Origin: an uncultured Ruminiclostridium sp.
Lineage (GTDB): Bacteria > Bacillota > Clostridia > Oscillospirales > Ruminococcaceae
DNA length: 64,000 nucleotides
Reading direction: 5' to 3'
NCBI GenBank assembly: GCA_949878745.1
Contig: CATLBH010000006.1
Location: 1 to 64,000 of the forward strand
The stretch's first letter is position 1. The number at the start of each line of letters is the position of its first letter. The notes below the pieces were generated by a model. It ran no database searches, was not told where the DNA came from, and was given only the letters and a program-made list of their open reading frames with translations. Positions 18,521 through 28,800 of the stretch are shown piece after piece. A program made the position numbers and the translations under genes.

Positions 18521-18710
18521 TAAGGAACCACTGATTAATACTAATCCCTCTTTAAACTGTTGGATTAGTGTTTCGGGGGCAATCCCTTTTTAAACTGTGG
18601 GTATTACGTCAGTTTAAAAAGGGATTGGTATAAAACACAATCGCCCCGTTCAAATCAGCGTACTCACACAGCTGATTGTGTTGCGCTACGCTTTAATCAG
18701 AGGTTTCCTA
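18521..18710. repeat. Family D repeat copy D2 carrying a nested double-hairpin element
   Basis: TAAGGAACCACTGATTAA...TTTAATCAGAGGTTTCCTA outer termini; insertion at 18539-18630. Confidence 0.75.
18539..18630 (+). mobile_element. Double-hairpin MITE-like element, 92-bp copy
   Basis: TACTAATCCC...GGATTAGTGTTTCGGGGGCAATCCC...GGGATTGGTA with TAA direct repeats at 18536-18538 and 18631-18633. Confidence 0.85.
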
Positions 18711-19712
18711 AATAAATAAATAAGTGAAATACCCAGCGTAACAGACAAGCATTATAGCTCCGCCCAATCGGGAAATACGCTTATTTTTAAGCACCGACAG
18801 CAGTAAAATCGCGGCGGCGGCTATCGCCACCACGGAATCCGCGATAAAATTATCAGCAAAAGCTATGGGAGAAGGGGAAACAAGTGCGGAAATTCCAACC
18901 ACAAATAAAATATTGAATATATTGCTTCCTATGATATTTCCAATAGCAATATCCGCTTTCTTTTTCCTTGCCGCCTGAATACAGGTTACAAGCTCGGGCA
19001 AAGAGGTGCCGAAGGCTACTACCGTAAGCCCGATAATTCGATCCTCTATACCTATCGCCTCCGCTATCCTTGTGGCTCCGCCGACGGTAAAATCACTGCC
19101 CAAAACTATCATAACAAGACCAAGCAGTACAATAAGCAGCATTTTGGGTACGGAAGCGTTTTCGTCAATTTCGGGAACATCGTCCATAAGAGAATTGTCC
19201 CCTGATTTTGACAGCTTTATCAGATAAATCATAAACACCGCAAAAAGAAGAATGAATATGAACCCGTCCATACGGCCGAGACTGTTTTCCAATACCCCCA
19301 GCAAAAGCAGCACGGCGGTTATCAATATCACAAAAGGGATCTCATAACGGAGAGTCGTTTTTTTAACAGGCAATTTGCATATAACGGAAGAAATTCCCAG
19401 AATGAGCAGTATGTTCATAATATTGCTGCCTATAACGTTACCGACCGCTATCCCAGCATTGTTCTGAAAAGCGGAGGTAATACTTATGGCGGCTTCGGGA
19501 GCGCTTGTTCCGAAGGCGACCACGGTAAGACCGATCACAATCAGCGGCATCTTCAGTCTGGCGGCGATCTGAGACGCGCCGTCCACAAACATATCCGCTC
19601 CCTTTATAAGTCCCCAGAAGCCAAGCACAAGGAACACTACAGAAACGATTACCGACGCCGGAATACTGTTACCGAACCAATTGGAAAAGAGATTTAAAAT
19701 ATAATCGGACAT
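18708..19712 (-). CDS. Calcium/sodium antiporter (YrbG-type)
   Basis: Duplicated GTSAPE / GTSLPELVT motifs and NVIGSNIMNI / NIIGSNIFNI. Confidence 0.9.
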   Translation of the reverse strand: MSDYILNLFSNWFGNSIPASVIVSVVFLVLGFWGLIKGADMFVDGASQIAARLKMPLIVIGLTVVAFGTSAPEAAISITSAFQNNAGIAVGNVIGSNIMNILLILGISSVICKLPVKKTTLRYEIPFVILITAVLLLLGVLENSLGRMDGFIFILLFAVFMIYLIKLSKSGDNSLMDDVPEIDENASVPKMLLIVLLGLVMIVLGSDFTVGGATRIAEAIGIEDRIIGLTVVAFGTSLPELVTCIQAARKKKADIAIGNIIGSNIFNILFVVGISALVSPSPIAFADNFIADSVVAIAAAAILLLSVLKNKRISRLGGAIMLVCYAGYFTYLFI

Positions 19713-19779
19713 ACGCTCTCCTTCTTGGCGTCGCCGCAAATCTTTTCCGCGGTTCCGTCTTATTATTTATTACAGTTTT

Positions 19780-21189
19780 TTATTTGGCGCGATTTCTTTT
19801 TTTGTGCTGCCTGCGTATTTCTTTGGCGGCATTGTACCTCGCCGCGGCCGCTTTTTCCGCCTTGCGTCGGTTTTGCTTTTCTTCCTTGGTTACCCGCTTC
19901 GCCTTAACCGAAACCCTGCGCTTGGGACGCGGCGATCTCTTTCCGAAAACGGGATCGCCGTACTGCGCTCTGTATGCTTTTTTTACGCTTCTGGGCGATT
20001 TTTTGTACATCCGTTTCAGATTGTATTCCTTTATGGCCTCATCGTAAATCGCGAGAAGCTTTTCGGCTATTGTCTGCGCTCCGGAAGATACAATGGCTTT
20101 TCTCGCGTTTTCCTTGAATTTTTCAAGTTCTTCAAAGGAAAGAGACTTAAGGCGCTTCATATGGGCGTACATTTCGTCGGCGTTTCTGAAATAAAATCCG
20201 CTAACCCCTTCCTCTATCTGGTCGGCGTTAAGCTCGTCGCGAATCGTAAGCACGGGCATACCCGTAGCCATACCCTCCATCATCGAAATGGAATGACATT
20301 CGGTAAGCGACGCGGTGATATAACAGTCGCAGGAAGCGTAGAAAGGCGGAATCTCGGAATGCTCCACCCGTCCCGAAAACTTTACCGTATCATCTATGTT
20401 CAAGGCTTTGGACAATGCCTCGTATTCCTCCAGTTGAGGCCCTCCGCCTATGAGGAAAAGCTTCATACCGTCGTCGGGCTTTACGTTTTTTGCCCAATAT
20501 TTAAGAAGGGTGTCTATGTTCTTTTCCTGTCCCATACGCCCGCAAAAGCAGAACACCAGGTCGTTTTCGCAAAATCCGTACTTTTCCCGTATTTCCTTCA
20601 CCTTATCCTTTGAAACGGTATGTCGGTTAAACACCTCAACCTCCACCGAATTCGGAATAACGGTCACGGGCTTGTCCACATGGCATCTCTTAAAATATTC
20701 CTCCACCTTTTTGGAGGGACCCGTCAGCGCGCTCGCCGAATCCGCGAGTATTTTGGCGTACTTATGGCTGGCGGAGGTGAGAAACTTGTGCAGAAGCTCA
20801 TTATTTGCCACATAATATACATAATCGTCATACATAGTGTGCATCGTATATACCAAAGGGATCTTAAGCGCTTTGGCAATAAGAACTCCCGATAAGCCTA
20901 TGCCGAATTCGTTGTGAATATGGATAATATCGGGATTAAAATCCTTTATCATTCTGAGTCTGTCGGCGCTTATCGGTGAAGCTATATCGTAACCGTATAT
21001 TTTTTCAAGCTTTACCGCAGGGCAATACAATATATCCTTTGAAGCCTGAGTCTTTTTTACGTTTGAATCGGCGGTAACCACTATCGCCTTGTGACCCAAT
21101 AGCTCCAATCCTTCCTTTAATGTCTTTACGTGGGTTACTACCCCGTTTACGGCGGGTAAATAAGTTTCCGTAAAAATCGCTACTCTCAT
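19780..21189 (-). CDS. Glycosyltransferase family 4
   Basis: MRVAIFTETYLPAVNGVVTHV; FCGRMGQEKNIDTLL; ASLTECHSISMMEGMATGMPV; basic C-terminal tail. Confidence 0.88.
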   Translation of the reverse strand: MRVAIFTETYLPAVNGVVTHVKTLKEGLELLGHKAIVVTADSNVKKTQASKDILYCPAVKLEKIYGYDIASPISADRLRMIKDFNPDIIHIHNEFGIGLSGVLIAKALKIPLVYTMHTMYDDYVYYVANNELLHKFLTSASHKYAKILADSASALTGPSKKVEEYFKRCHVDKPVTVIPNSVEVEVFNRHTVSKDKVKEIREKYGFCENDLVFCFCGRMGQEKNIDTLLKYWAKNVKPDDGMKLFLIGGGPQLEEYEALSKALNIDDTVKFSGRVEHSEIPPFYASCDCYITASLTECHSISMMEGMATGMPVLTIRDELNADQIEEGVSGFYFRNADEMYAHMKRLKSLSFEELEKFKENARKAIVSSGAQTIAEKLLAIYDEAIKEYNLKRMYKKSPRSVKKAYRAQYGDPVFGKRSPRPKRRVSVKAKRVTKEEKQNRRKAEKAAAARYNAAKEIRRQHKKRNRAK

Positions 21190-21300
21190 ATACTGCTCCT
21201 GTCATTTGTCGTCTGTTGTTTATAAAATTTGTAAAGGGGCTGTAAAAAACAATCAATTCTTTTTTCGCTTCCTTTTTGTGATACAAAATGGGGGAATTGA

Positions 21301-21416
21301 AAAAAAGTCTGGTGAACTGTTTTTCAAGAGGGAAAGCCCTGCAAGAGAAGGCTTCCCCTGCTTCGATAAGCACAGGTTTCCCTTCGGGGTTATCCACGAA
21401 TGGTAAAGACTTTTTT
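21301..21416. ncRNA. Candidate structured RNA / GT leader (orientation not fixed; minus favoured)
   Basis: Perfect 10-bp closing stem AAAAAAGTCT/AGACTTTTTT around four local hairpins; minus strand has TTGATA-17-TAAAAT upstream. Confidence 0.5.
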
Positions 21417-21604
21417 ACTGCTCCTTGTAATTTTCCTTTTTATATAATTTTACACTATTTTTAGAAAAATATCAATAGTTTATCGAACGTTTGATATTTT
21501 ATATTTTATAAAATCGACAAAATATATTACATCCTCAAAAAAACCGCGCAAAGGCAAAGCCCCGCACGGAAATTTTTCAGCTTATAATCAGTTATAATCA
21601 GTAA

Positions 21605-22759
21605 TTAAAACGCCTTTTTATAAATTTCAAGAATTTCTTCGGGCGAAGTGGTTCTCGGGTTTCCTCCCGTGCAGACGTCGTTGTACGCCGCTACGGAAAG
21701 AGCCTGAAGATCCTCTTCCTTAACGCCGATCTCGGACAGCTTCTGAGGAATATTTATGGAAACAGAAAGTTCGCGTATAGCGTCGATCGCCGCCTTTACG
21801 CATTCGTCATCGGACATTTTCTTGGTGTGCTTTATGCCCATCGCCTTCGCGATTCCTCTGAATTTGGGTTTAGCGGGACTTTCGGCGTTATATTCCAGAA
21901 CATAGGGGAGAAGCAGGGCGTTGGCAACGCCGTGGGGGGTATCATAGAAAGCTCCTAAGGGGTGAGCCATGGAGTGAACTATACCAAGACCGACGTTTGA
22001 GAATCCCATTCCCGCTATGTATTGAGCAAGCGCCATTGTATCTCTTGCCTTGGGGTCGCCGTTAACGCTGTCGTAAAGGCTCTCGTGAATAAGCTCTATA
22101 GCCTTGACCTCAACCATATCGGACATTTCCCACGCGCCGAGGGTGATATAACCCTCCACGGCGTGTGTCAAAGCGTCCATACCCGTAGAAGCGCAAAGTC
22201 CCTTGGGCATACCCATCATAAGATCGCTATCCACAATAGCCACAACGGGAATATCGTGAGGATCGACGCAAACCATTTTCTTTTTGTTGACCTCATCGGT
22301 AATGACATAATTTATGGTTACCTCGGCGGCCGTTCCCGACGTGGTGGGAAGAGCGATAAGAGGAACGCTCTTGTTTTTGGTGGGAGCGACTCCTTCAAGA
22401 GATACAACATCGGAATATTCGGGATTAGCAATGATTATTCCTATACCCTTTGCGGTATCCATAACCGAACCGCCGCCTACCGCCACAAGAGCGTCCGCAC
22501 CGCAGTCCTTAAAGAGCTTTACTCCGTCCTGAACATTCTTCACCGTGGGATTGGCCTTGACCTCGCTGTAAGTATCGTAAGCTATCCCGGCCTTATCCAT
22601 AACATCCGTCACCATTTTGGCAACGCCGCACTCCAGAAGCACCTTGTCCGTAACAAAAAGTATCTTCCCGAATCCGCGCGCCTTTATCTCGTCCGCCAGG
22701 CTTTCTCGAGCGCCCGCTCCGAAATATGAGGTTTCGTTTAACACAAATCTGTTTGCCAT
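21605..22759 (-). CDS. Iron-containing alcohol dehydrogenase (lactaldehyde reductase-like)
   Basis: GGGSVMDTAKGIG, PTTSGTAAEVT, GMDALTHAVEGY, HSMAHPLGAFYDTPHGVANA. Confidence 0.9.
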   Translation of the reverse strand: MANRFVLNETSYFGAGARESLADEIKARGFGKILFVTDKVLLECGVAKMVTDVMDKAGIAYDTYSEVKANPTVKNVQDGVKLFKDCGADALVAVGGGSVMDTAKGIGIIIANPEYSDVVSLEGVAPTKNKSVPLIALPTTSGTAAEVTINYVITDEVNKKKMVCVDPHDIPVVAIVDSDLMMGMPKGLCASTGMDALTHAVEGYITLGAWEMSDMVEVKAIELIHESLYDSVNGDPKARDTMALAQYIAGMGFSNVGLGIVHSMAHPLGAFYDTPHGVANALLLPYVLEYNAESPAKPKFRGIAKAMGIKHTKKMSDDECVKAAIDAIRELSVSINIPQKLSEIGVKEEDLQALSVAAYNDVCTGGNPRTTSPEEILEIYKKAF

Positions 22760-22857
22760 AGTATCCCTCCGAAAATAAAATTTTTAACGATAAAATTATA
22801 ACCTATATTTTGGAAATAATCAAGAGGTTATTGTAAAATTTAAATAAATTTACTTTT

Positions 22858-23256
22858 TTACTTTTCCGAAAGCCCGATCATTTTCTCTATGCTCTCCAAC
22901 GGAAAAGGAGGAAGCGCAAGCGGCTTCAGCGCTATGGACAGCAGCTTGACCGGACTATCATCCGACGCAATACGGTTGGAGCTGAGATGTCCGCAGCTTC
23001 GGCAGCGGTGTATTATCGCCCATTCCCCGTCCCTTCTCACCCAAACGCCGATAGCGTCCATTATTCCGCCGCAGTCTGCCGCCCTGTCGCCTGGAACGTT
23101 GTCAAGATGAACGCTGGAAAGACAGTGGGGGCAATGATTGCGGTGACGGCTTCCCGCGCCGGCGTATGTTATATTCCTCCCGCACGCCGCGCATACAAAG
23201 CTTTCTTCCGTATTTTTTATATTTTCATTTTCATAATTAAAACGTTTGTACTTCAT
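22858..23256 (-). CDS. RNHCP-domain zinc-binding protein
   Basis: FVCAACGRNI...SRHRNHCPHCLSSVHLDNVPGDRAADCGG...RCRSCGHLSSNRIASDD. Confidence 0.85.
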   Translation of the reverse strand: MKYKRFNYENENIKNTEESFVCAACGRNITYAGAGSRHRNHCPHCLSSVHLDNVPGDRAADCGGIMDAIGVWVRRDGEWAIIHRCRSCGHLSSNRIASDDSPVKLLSIALKPLALPPFPLESIEKMIGLSEK

Positions 23257-23587
23257 TGGTTTTACCTCCTTAAAATATCAGAACATACCGAAACCTGAAA
23301 AAACCGTCCTGTGGGAGGTCTCACGTGTAAACTTTTGCTAAGCCTCCCGCGTGAGTAAAACCGCCGATTGTTTCATATTCCTCAAAAACACAGCTCCTTT
23401 CATTACTGTTTATTACAATATAATTACAACACCATATAGCAAAAAGCAAAAAAATCGGACACAAAGCACAACGCCCTGTTTCCGATTTGAAGTTATATCA
23501 GAGTTGCAAGCAAAAAGTGTACGCCGAAAAAACGATCCCTAATGCCGAAAACCGAAATTATCAATCCACGGCAGCGTGAAACGCCGA

Positions 23588-23818
23588 TCAGCCTACAATG
23601 TAATCCGCCAAATCGCCCTTAATAACATCGGCGTTATCCGTGTGAGCCTTCATAACCAGCTCCTTGGAAAGGTCGATGCTGAAAATACCCATAATGGATT
23701 TAGCGTCAATTGCGTATCTGCCTGAAATGAGATCCACGTCAAAATCATACTTGGACACTGCGTTAACAAATTTCTTGACATCATTGATGGTGCTGATTTT
23801 TACCTTGTACTCAACCAT
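23588..23818 (-). CDS. HPr-like protein lacking the catalytic His
   Basis: MVEYKVKISTINDVKKFVNAV...YAIDAKSIMGIFSIDL; keeps AKSIMG, no GLHARP. Confidence 0.75.
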   Translation of the reverse strand: MVEYKVKISTINDVKKFVNAVSKYDFDVDLISGRYAIDAKSIMGIFSIDLSKELVMKAHTDNADVIKGDLADYIVG

Positions 23819-23948
23819 AACAAAATCCTCCTTGTTGTACGGCAAACGCCGCCCTTCGCCGCGCCGCCTTGATGATTTAATAGTAACAAATTTTCGGAAA
23901 AAAATCAAGTGATTTAAGTAATTTTTTTCTCAAAACGCTTATTTTTGG

Positions 23949-24179
23949 TTAATCTACCAAAAATTTGCCTATTCTCGTAAGATAATCCTTATAATTATCC
24001 GAATGTATTATAAGATCGATATCCGTATTTGTGTCAAAAGTGAAAAGACCCATGATGCTCTTTGCGTTCACGATATAATTCCCTTTCGCAACGTCTATGG
24101 GATAATCGAAACCGCAGGTTATTCTGTTGAATTCTTTCATATCCTCAAAAGAATGAAGTGAAATTTTTACGCTTTTCAT
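23949..24179 (-). CDS. Second HPr-like protein lacking HARP motif
   Basis: MKSVKISLHSFEDMKEF...YIVNAKSIMGLFTFDT. Confidence 0.75.
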   Translation of the reverse strand: MKSVKISLHSFEDMKEFNRITCGFDYPIDVAKGNYIVNAKSIMGLFTFDTNTDIDLIIHSDNYKDYLTRIGKFLVD

Positions 24180-24285
24180 AATTCATACGCCTCTTTGATT
24201 TTCTTTATCCGGAGTTACTCACATAAAAGATTATAGTATCAGTTTTTGTCAAAGTCAAGCACCTTTTAATTTTTTCATAAAAAAA

Positions 24286-24314
24286 TTGAAATTTTTTTCA
24301 AAATAATGTATAAT
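24286..24314 (+). promoter_or_regulatory. Promoter of mtaB
   Basis: TTGAAA-17-TATAAT. Confidence 0.7.
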
Positions 24315-24369
24315 AGGTAGACAGACAAATACTTTTTTGTAAATTTTAAACAAACACAGGAAAAAAACA

Positions 24370-25653
24370 ATGAAATTTTTGATTTTAACACAAGGCTGTA
24401 AGGTTAACCAGTACGACAGCGACATAATTTCCGCCGCAATGCTTGCCGAAGGATTTGTTAAAGCCGAAGAAAGCGATATTCCCGACATTATCATAGTAAA
24501 TACCTGTACCGTAACGGAAAACGGCGACAAAAAGGCCATAAGGCTTATCTCAAAGCTAAGGCGGGATTACCCGTCGGCTATAATGGCGGTAACCGGCTGT
24601 TATCCCCAGGCCTTTCCGAAAGAAGCCCGGCTTAACGAATACGCCGACATAGTTACGGGAAACTCCGAAAACAAAAATCTCACCCGCCTGATTCGCGTGT
24701 TTTCGGAAAACAGAAAAAAAACGGTAAATATATGCCCCCACGAAAAAAGTTTTTATGAACCGGAAAACTTCCTCCACAGCGACAGAACGCGCGCCTTCAT
24801 TAAAATAGAAGACGGCTGCGACAGATTCTGCTCCTATTGTATTATTCCGAAAGCGAGAGGCCGCATACGGTCGAGAAGCCTTGAAAATATCGCCAAGGAA
24901 GCGGATTTTCACGGGGAAGACGGACACAGGGAAATAGTTCTTGCCGGAATAAATCTATCCTGCTACGGCTCCGACATTGGGCTTACGCTCTTCGACGCAA
25001 TAAAAACCGTTTCGGACAGCCCGTATATAGAAAGAATAAGACTGTCGTCTTTGGAGCCAGAGCTTCTTACCCCCGAGCGTATAGAGAAAATGTCCATGGT
25101 AAAAAAACTGTGCCCTCATTTTCACCTGTCGCTTCAAAGCGGCTGCGACGAAACGCTTAAGCGGATGAACCGACACTATACCTCCTTTGAATACGCGGAA
25201 ATAGTAAGGAATTTAAGAAGCGCCTTTCCCGGCTGTGCCATAACTACCGATATAATGGTGGGCTTCGCGGGTGAAACCGAAGAGGAATTTGAACGTTCCA
25301 TTTCCTTCGCAAAACAAATCGGTTTTTCACGTATCCACGTTTTCACTTACTCGGTGCGCCCCGGAACCAAAGCCGCTTCAATGCCGAATCAGGTTCCCGA
25401 GGAAATAAAGGAACGGCGCTATAAAGTAATGAACAGCCTTTCCGTAACAGCACAGCGGGAATTTTTTACCAAAAACCTGAACACGGTTCAAAAAGTTCTC
25501 GTGGAACACAGACGTTCTCTTGAATATATCAACGGCTATACGGAAAATTACATTCCCGTCAGAATTTACGGAGGAGCCGCCGCAAGGCACGATATAGTAA
25601 GCGTAAAACTTACCGACGCGGAAGAAAATTTCTGTTCGGGCGTTATCCTATAA
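24370..25653 (+). CDS. mtaB: tRNA t6A37 methylthiotransferase (MiaB/MtaB family)
   Basis: LTQGCKVNQYDSD; IEDGCDRFCSYCIIPKARGRIRSR; radical-SAM CxxxCxxC. Confidence 0.88.
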   Translation: MKFLILTQGCKVNQYDSDIISAAMLAEGFVKAEESDIPDIIIVNTCTVTENGDKKAIRLISKLRRDYPSAIMAVTGCYPQAFPKEARLNEYADIVTGNSENKNLTRLIRVFSENRKKTVNICPHEKSFYEPENFLHSDRTRAFIKIEDGCDRFCSYCIIPKARGRIRSRSLENIAKEADFHGEDGHREIVLAGINLSCYGSDIGLTLFDAIKTVSDSPYIERIRLSSLEPELLTPERIEKMSMVKKLCPHFHLSLQSGCDETLKRMNRHYTSFEYAEIVRNLRSAFPGCAITTDIMVGFAGETEEEFERSISFAKQIGFSRIHVFTYSVRPGTKAASMPNQVPEEIKERRYKVMNSLSVTAQREFFTKNLNTVQKVLVEHRRSLEYINGYTENYIPVRIYGGAAARHDIVSVKLTDAEENFCSGVIL

Positions 25654-25681
25654 TCAATTGCTATTTATTTGCTCCAACCCC

Positions 25682-25710
25682 TTGAAATAAACCCCGAAAA
25701 GCTGTATAAT
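25682..25710 (+). promoter_or_regulatory. Promoter of purL
   Basis: TTGAAA-17-TATAAT. Confidence 0.7.
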
Positions 25711-25812
25711 ATCATTAACGGTTAATTCGGAGAAAAGATTTAAACAAGAAATTGCCCCCAAAAAAATTTTTCGAATAAAACACAAGCTTTTTCAGAAGAA
25801 AGGAAAAACAAA

Positions 25813-28800
25813 ATGGCTGTCTATCGCATTTATGTGGAGAAAAAAACCGAATTCAACATCGAGGGAAGATCGGTTCTGGAGGATCTTCGCACCGCCCTCA
25901 GAATCGAAAGCGCAACGGACGTGCGCGTTATCAACAGATATGACGCGGAAGAAATATCCGAAGAAAACTTCTTGCGTTCCGTCCCCACCGTTTTCAGCGA
26001 ACCGCCCGTTGACGATACCTATGACGAGCTTCCCGATTTCGGGAAAAACAAACGTGTTTTCGCTGTGGAATTTCTCCCGGGACAGTTCGACCAACGCGCG
26101 GACAGCGCCGCCCAGTGTATACAAATGCTGTGTCAGGGCGACCGCCCCGTTGTAAAATACGCTAAAATATACGTATTGAGCGGAAATATAAGCGATGAGG
26201 AATTCTCGAGGATTAAGCATTATCTTATCAACGCGGTTGAAGCGAGAGAGTGCGGTCTTGAAAAATACGACACTCTTAAGATAAAATATGATATTCCCAC
26301 GGAAGTCGTTACCCTCGACGGTTTTCTCGAGCTTGACGAAAAGGGACTTGCCGACTTTGTGAAAAAATACGGCCTGGCTATGGACAACGACGATATAAAA
26401 TTCTGTCAGGATTATTTCAAGAGTGAAAACAAGTGCCCCACCATCACCGAAATAAGAATGATAGACACCTACTGGAGCGATCACTGCCGCCACACCACCT
26501 TCGGCACCGTTATTGACAGCGCGAAGATCGACGCTCCCTACATCGCGGATACATATAAGGAATATAAAATACACCGCGAGGAGCTGGGAAGAGGAAACAA
26601 GCCCGTCTGCCTTATGGATATAGCCACTCTCGCGGCGAAAAAGCTTAAAAAAGACGGACTCCTTCCCGACCTTGACGAAAGCGAGGAAATCAACGCCTGC
26701 TCCGTAAAAATCACCGTTGACAACAACGGTAAGGACGAGCAGTGGCTTTTGATGTTCAAAAACGAAACCCATAACCACCCCACCGAAATAGAACCCTTCG
26801 GCGGAGCGGCGACCTGTCTCGGCGGAGCGATCCGCGACCCCCTTTCCGGCCGCTCCTTCGTATATCAAGCCATGCGCGTAACCGGCGCGTCCGACCCCCT
26901 GCTCCCCGTCGATAAGACAATACCCGGCAAGCTGCCCCCGAGAAAAATAACCACCACCGCCGCCGCAGGCTATTCCTCCTACGGAAACCAGATAGGTCTC
27001 GCCACGGGTCACGTGGCGGAAATTTACCACCCCGGCTATATGGCCAAGCGTATGGAAATAGGCGCGGTAATCGGCGCGGCTCCTATCGAAAACGTAAGGC
27101 GGGAAAGACCCGCCCCCGGCGATATAATCATTCTTCTGGGCGGAAAAACGGGGCGCGACGGCTGCGGCGGCGCCACCGGCTCATCAAAATCCCACAGCGT
27201 GGAAAGCCTTGAAAGCTGCGGCGCGGAGGTACAGAAGGGCAACGCCCCCGAAGAACGCAAGCTCCAGAGACTGTTCAGAAATCCGGAAGCCACAAGGCTG
27301 ATAAAGCGCTGCAACGACTTCGGCGCGGGCGGCGTTTCAGTGGCTATCGGCGAGCTGGCGGACGGTCTTGAAATAGACCTGAACGCGGTGCCCAAAAAAT
27401 ATGACGGGCTGGACGGCACCGAGCTGGCCATTTCCGAATCCCAGGAGAGAATGGCGGTAGTGGTTGAAAAAGAAAACGCGGACAAGTTTATCGCCCTCGC
27501 GGGAAAAGAAAACCTTGAAGCCACCCCCGTGGCGGTGGTAAAGGAAGAACCCCGCCTTAAAATGCTTTGGAACGGAAAAACAATCTGTGATATCTCCCGC
27601 GATTTTCTCAATTCCAACGGCGCGGAAAAGCATACCGAGGTTTCGGTGCCCGATCCCAAGGTAAGCTATTTAACGGGCAGAAAAAATACCGTTTCCGATT
27701 GGGAAAACCTTGTGAGCGATCTCAACATTTGCTCCCAAAAAGGACTTATTCAGCGATTTGACAGCACCGTGGGCGCCGCTACCGTTTTAATGCCTTTCAG
27801 CGGCAGAACGCAGCAGACCCCCACTCAGGCCATGGCGGCCAAAATCCCCGTTTCGGGCGGCAATACCAACACCGCCTCAGTAATGGGCTGGGGCTTCAAC
27901 CCCATCATAAGCGAACAGTCGCCCTATCACGGAGCCATGCTGGCGGTTATCGAGAGCATAGCCAAGGTGGTTGCCGCGGGCGGTTCCTCAAAAAAATGCT
28001 GGCTCACTTTCCAGGAATATTTTGAAAGAACACAAAACACCCCCTCCCGCTGGGGCAAGCCCTTCGCGGCGCTTTTAGGCGCGTATAAGGCACAGCTTGA
28101 GCTGTCCTGTGGCGCTATAGGAGGAAAGGATTCCATGTCGGGGACCTTCGAGCGCATTGACGTGCCTCCCACCCTTGTTTCCTTCGCCGTTTCCACCGCC
28201 AAAGCCGATAAGGTAACAAGCGCGGAATTCAAGCTTCCCTTCAGCAAGCTTTACTATATCCGTCCAAAATACGACGAAAATATGCTTCCCGATTTTGAAA
28301 GCGTAAAAACCGTATTTGAGACGGTGGAAAAGGCTATTTCCGACGGAAAGGCTCTTTCCGTATGGTCGATAGCCTGCGGCGGTGTTGCCGAGGGCATATT
28401 CAAGATGTCTTTAGGCAACAGGATAGGCGCAAGGCTTGAAGCATTGGACGACGAAACGCTGTTTACCCCCTGCTACGGCGGATTTATAATAGAAGCCGGC
28501 GGCGAAATCGACAATATGCTTTATATCGGCGAAACCTGCGAGGAATATAAAATATACTGCGGAGATACCGCGCTAGACATTTCCTCCCTTGAAGAAAAGT
28601 GGAACGAAAAGCTGGAGCCCATATTCAAAAATACCACACCGGAAGAGCCCGCTCCCGCTCCCATAGCTTACGACAAGGGCTGCGAAATAACCTGCGCCCC
28701 CGCCAACAGAACGGCGAAGCCCAAGGTGCTTATCCCGGTATTTCCCGGCACCAACGGCGAGTACGATATGGCTGACGCCTTCAACAGAAACGGCGGCGAG

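Noticed and set aside
18288-18593. 101-aa ORF in MFS/D2 intergenic region
   Set aside because: Runs from antisense MFS into repeat sequence; no RBS
21005-21397. 130-aa ORF upstream of and overlapping the GT4 gene
   Set aside because: Overlaps the GT start out of frame and coincides with the folded RNA candidate; no recognisable protein family. Kept as the main alternative to the RNA hypothesis
25792-27030. 412-aa antisense ORF over purL
   Set aside because: Antisense to conserved PurL; no family signature
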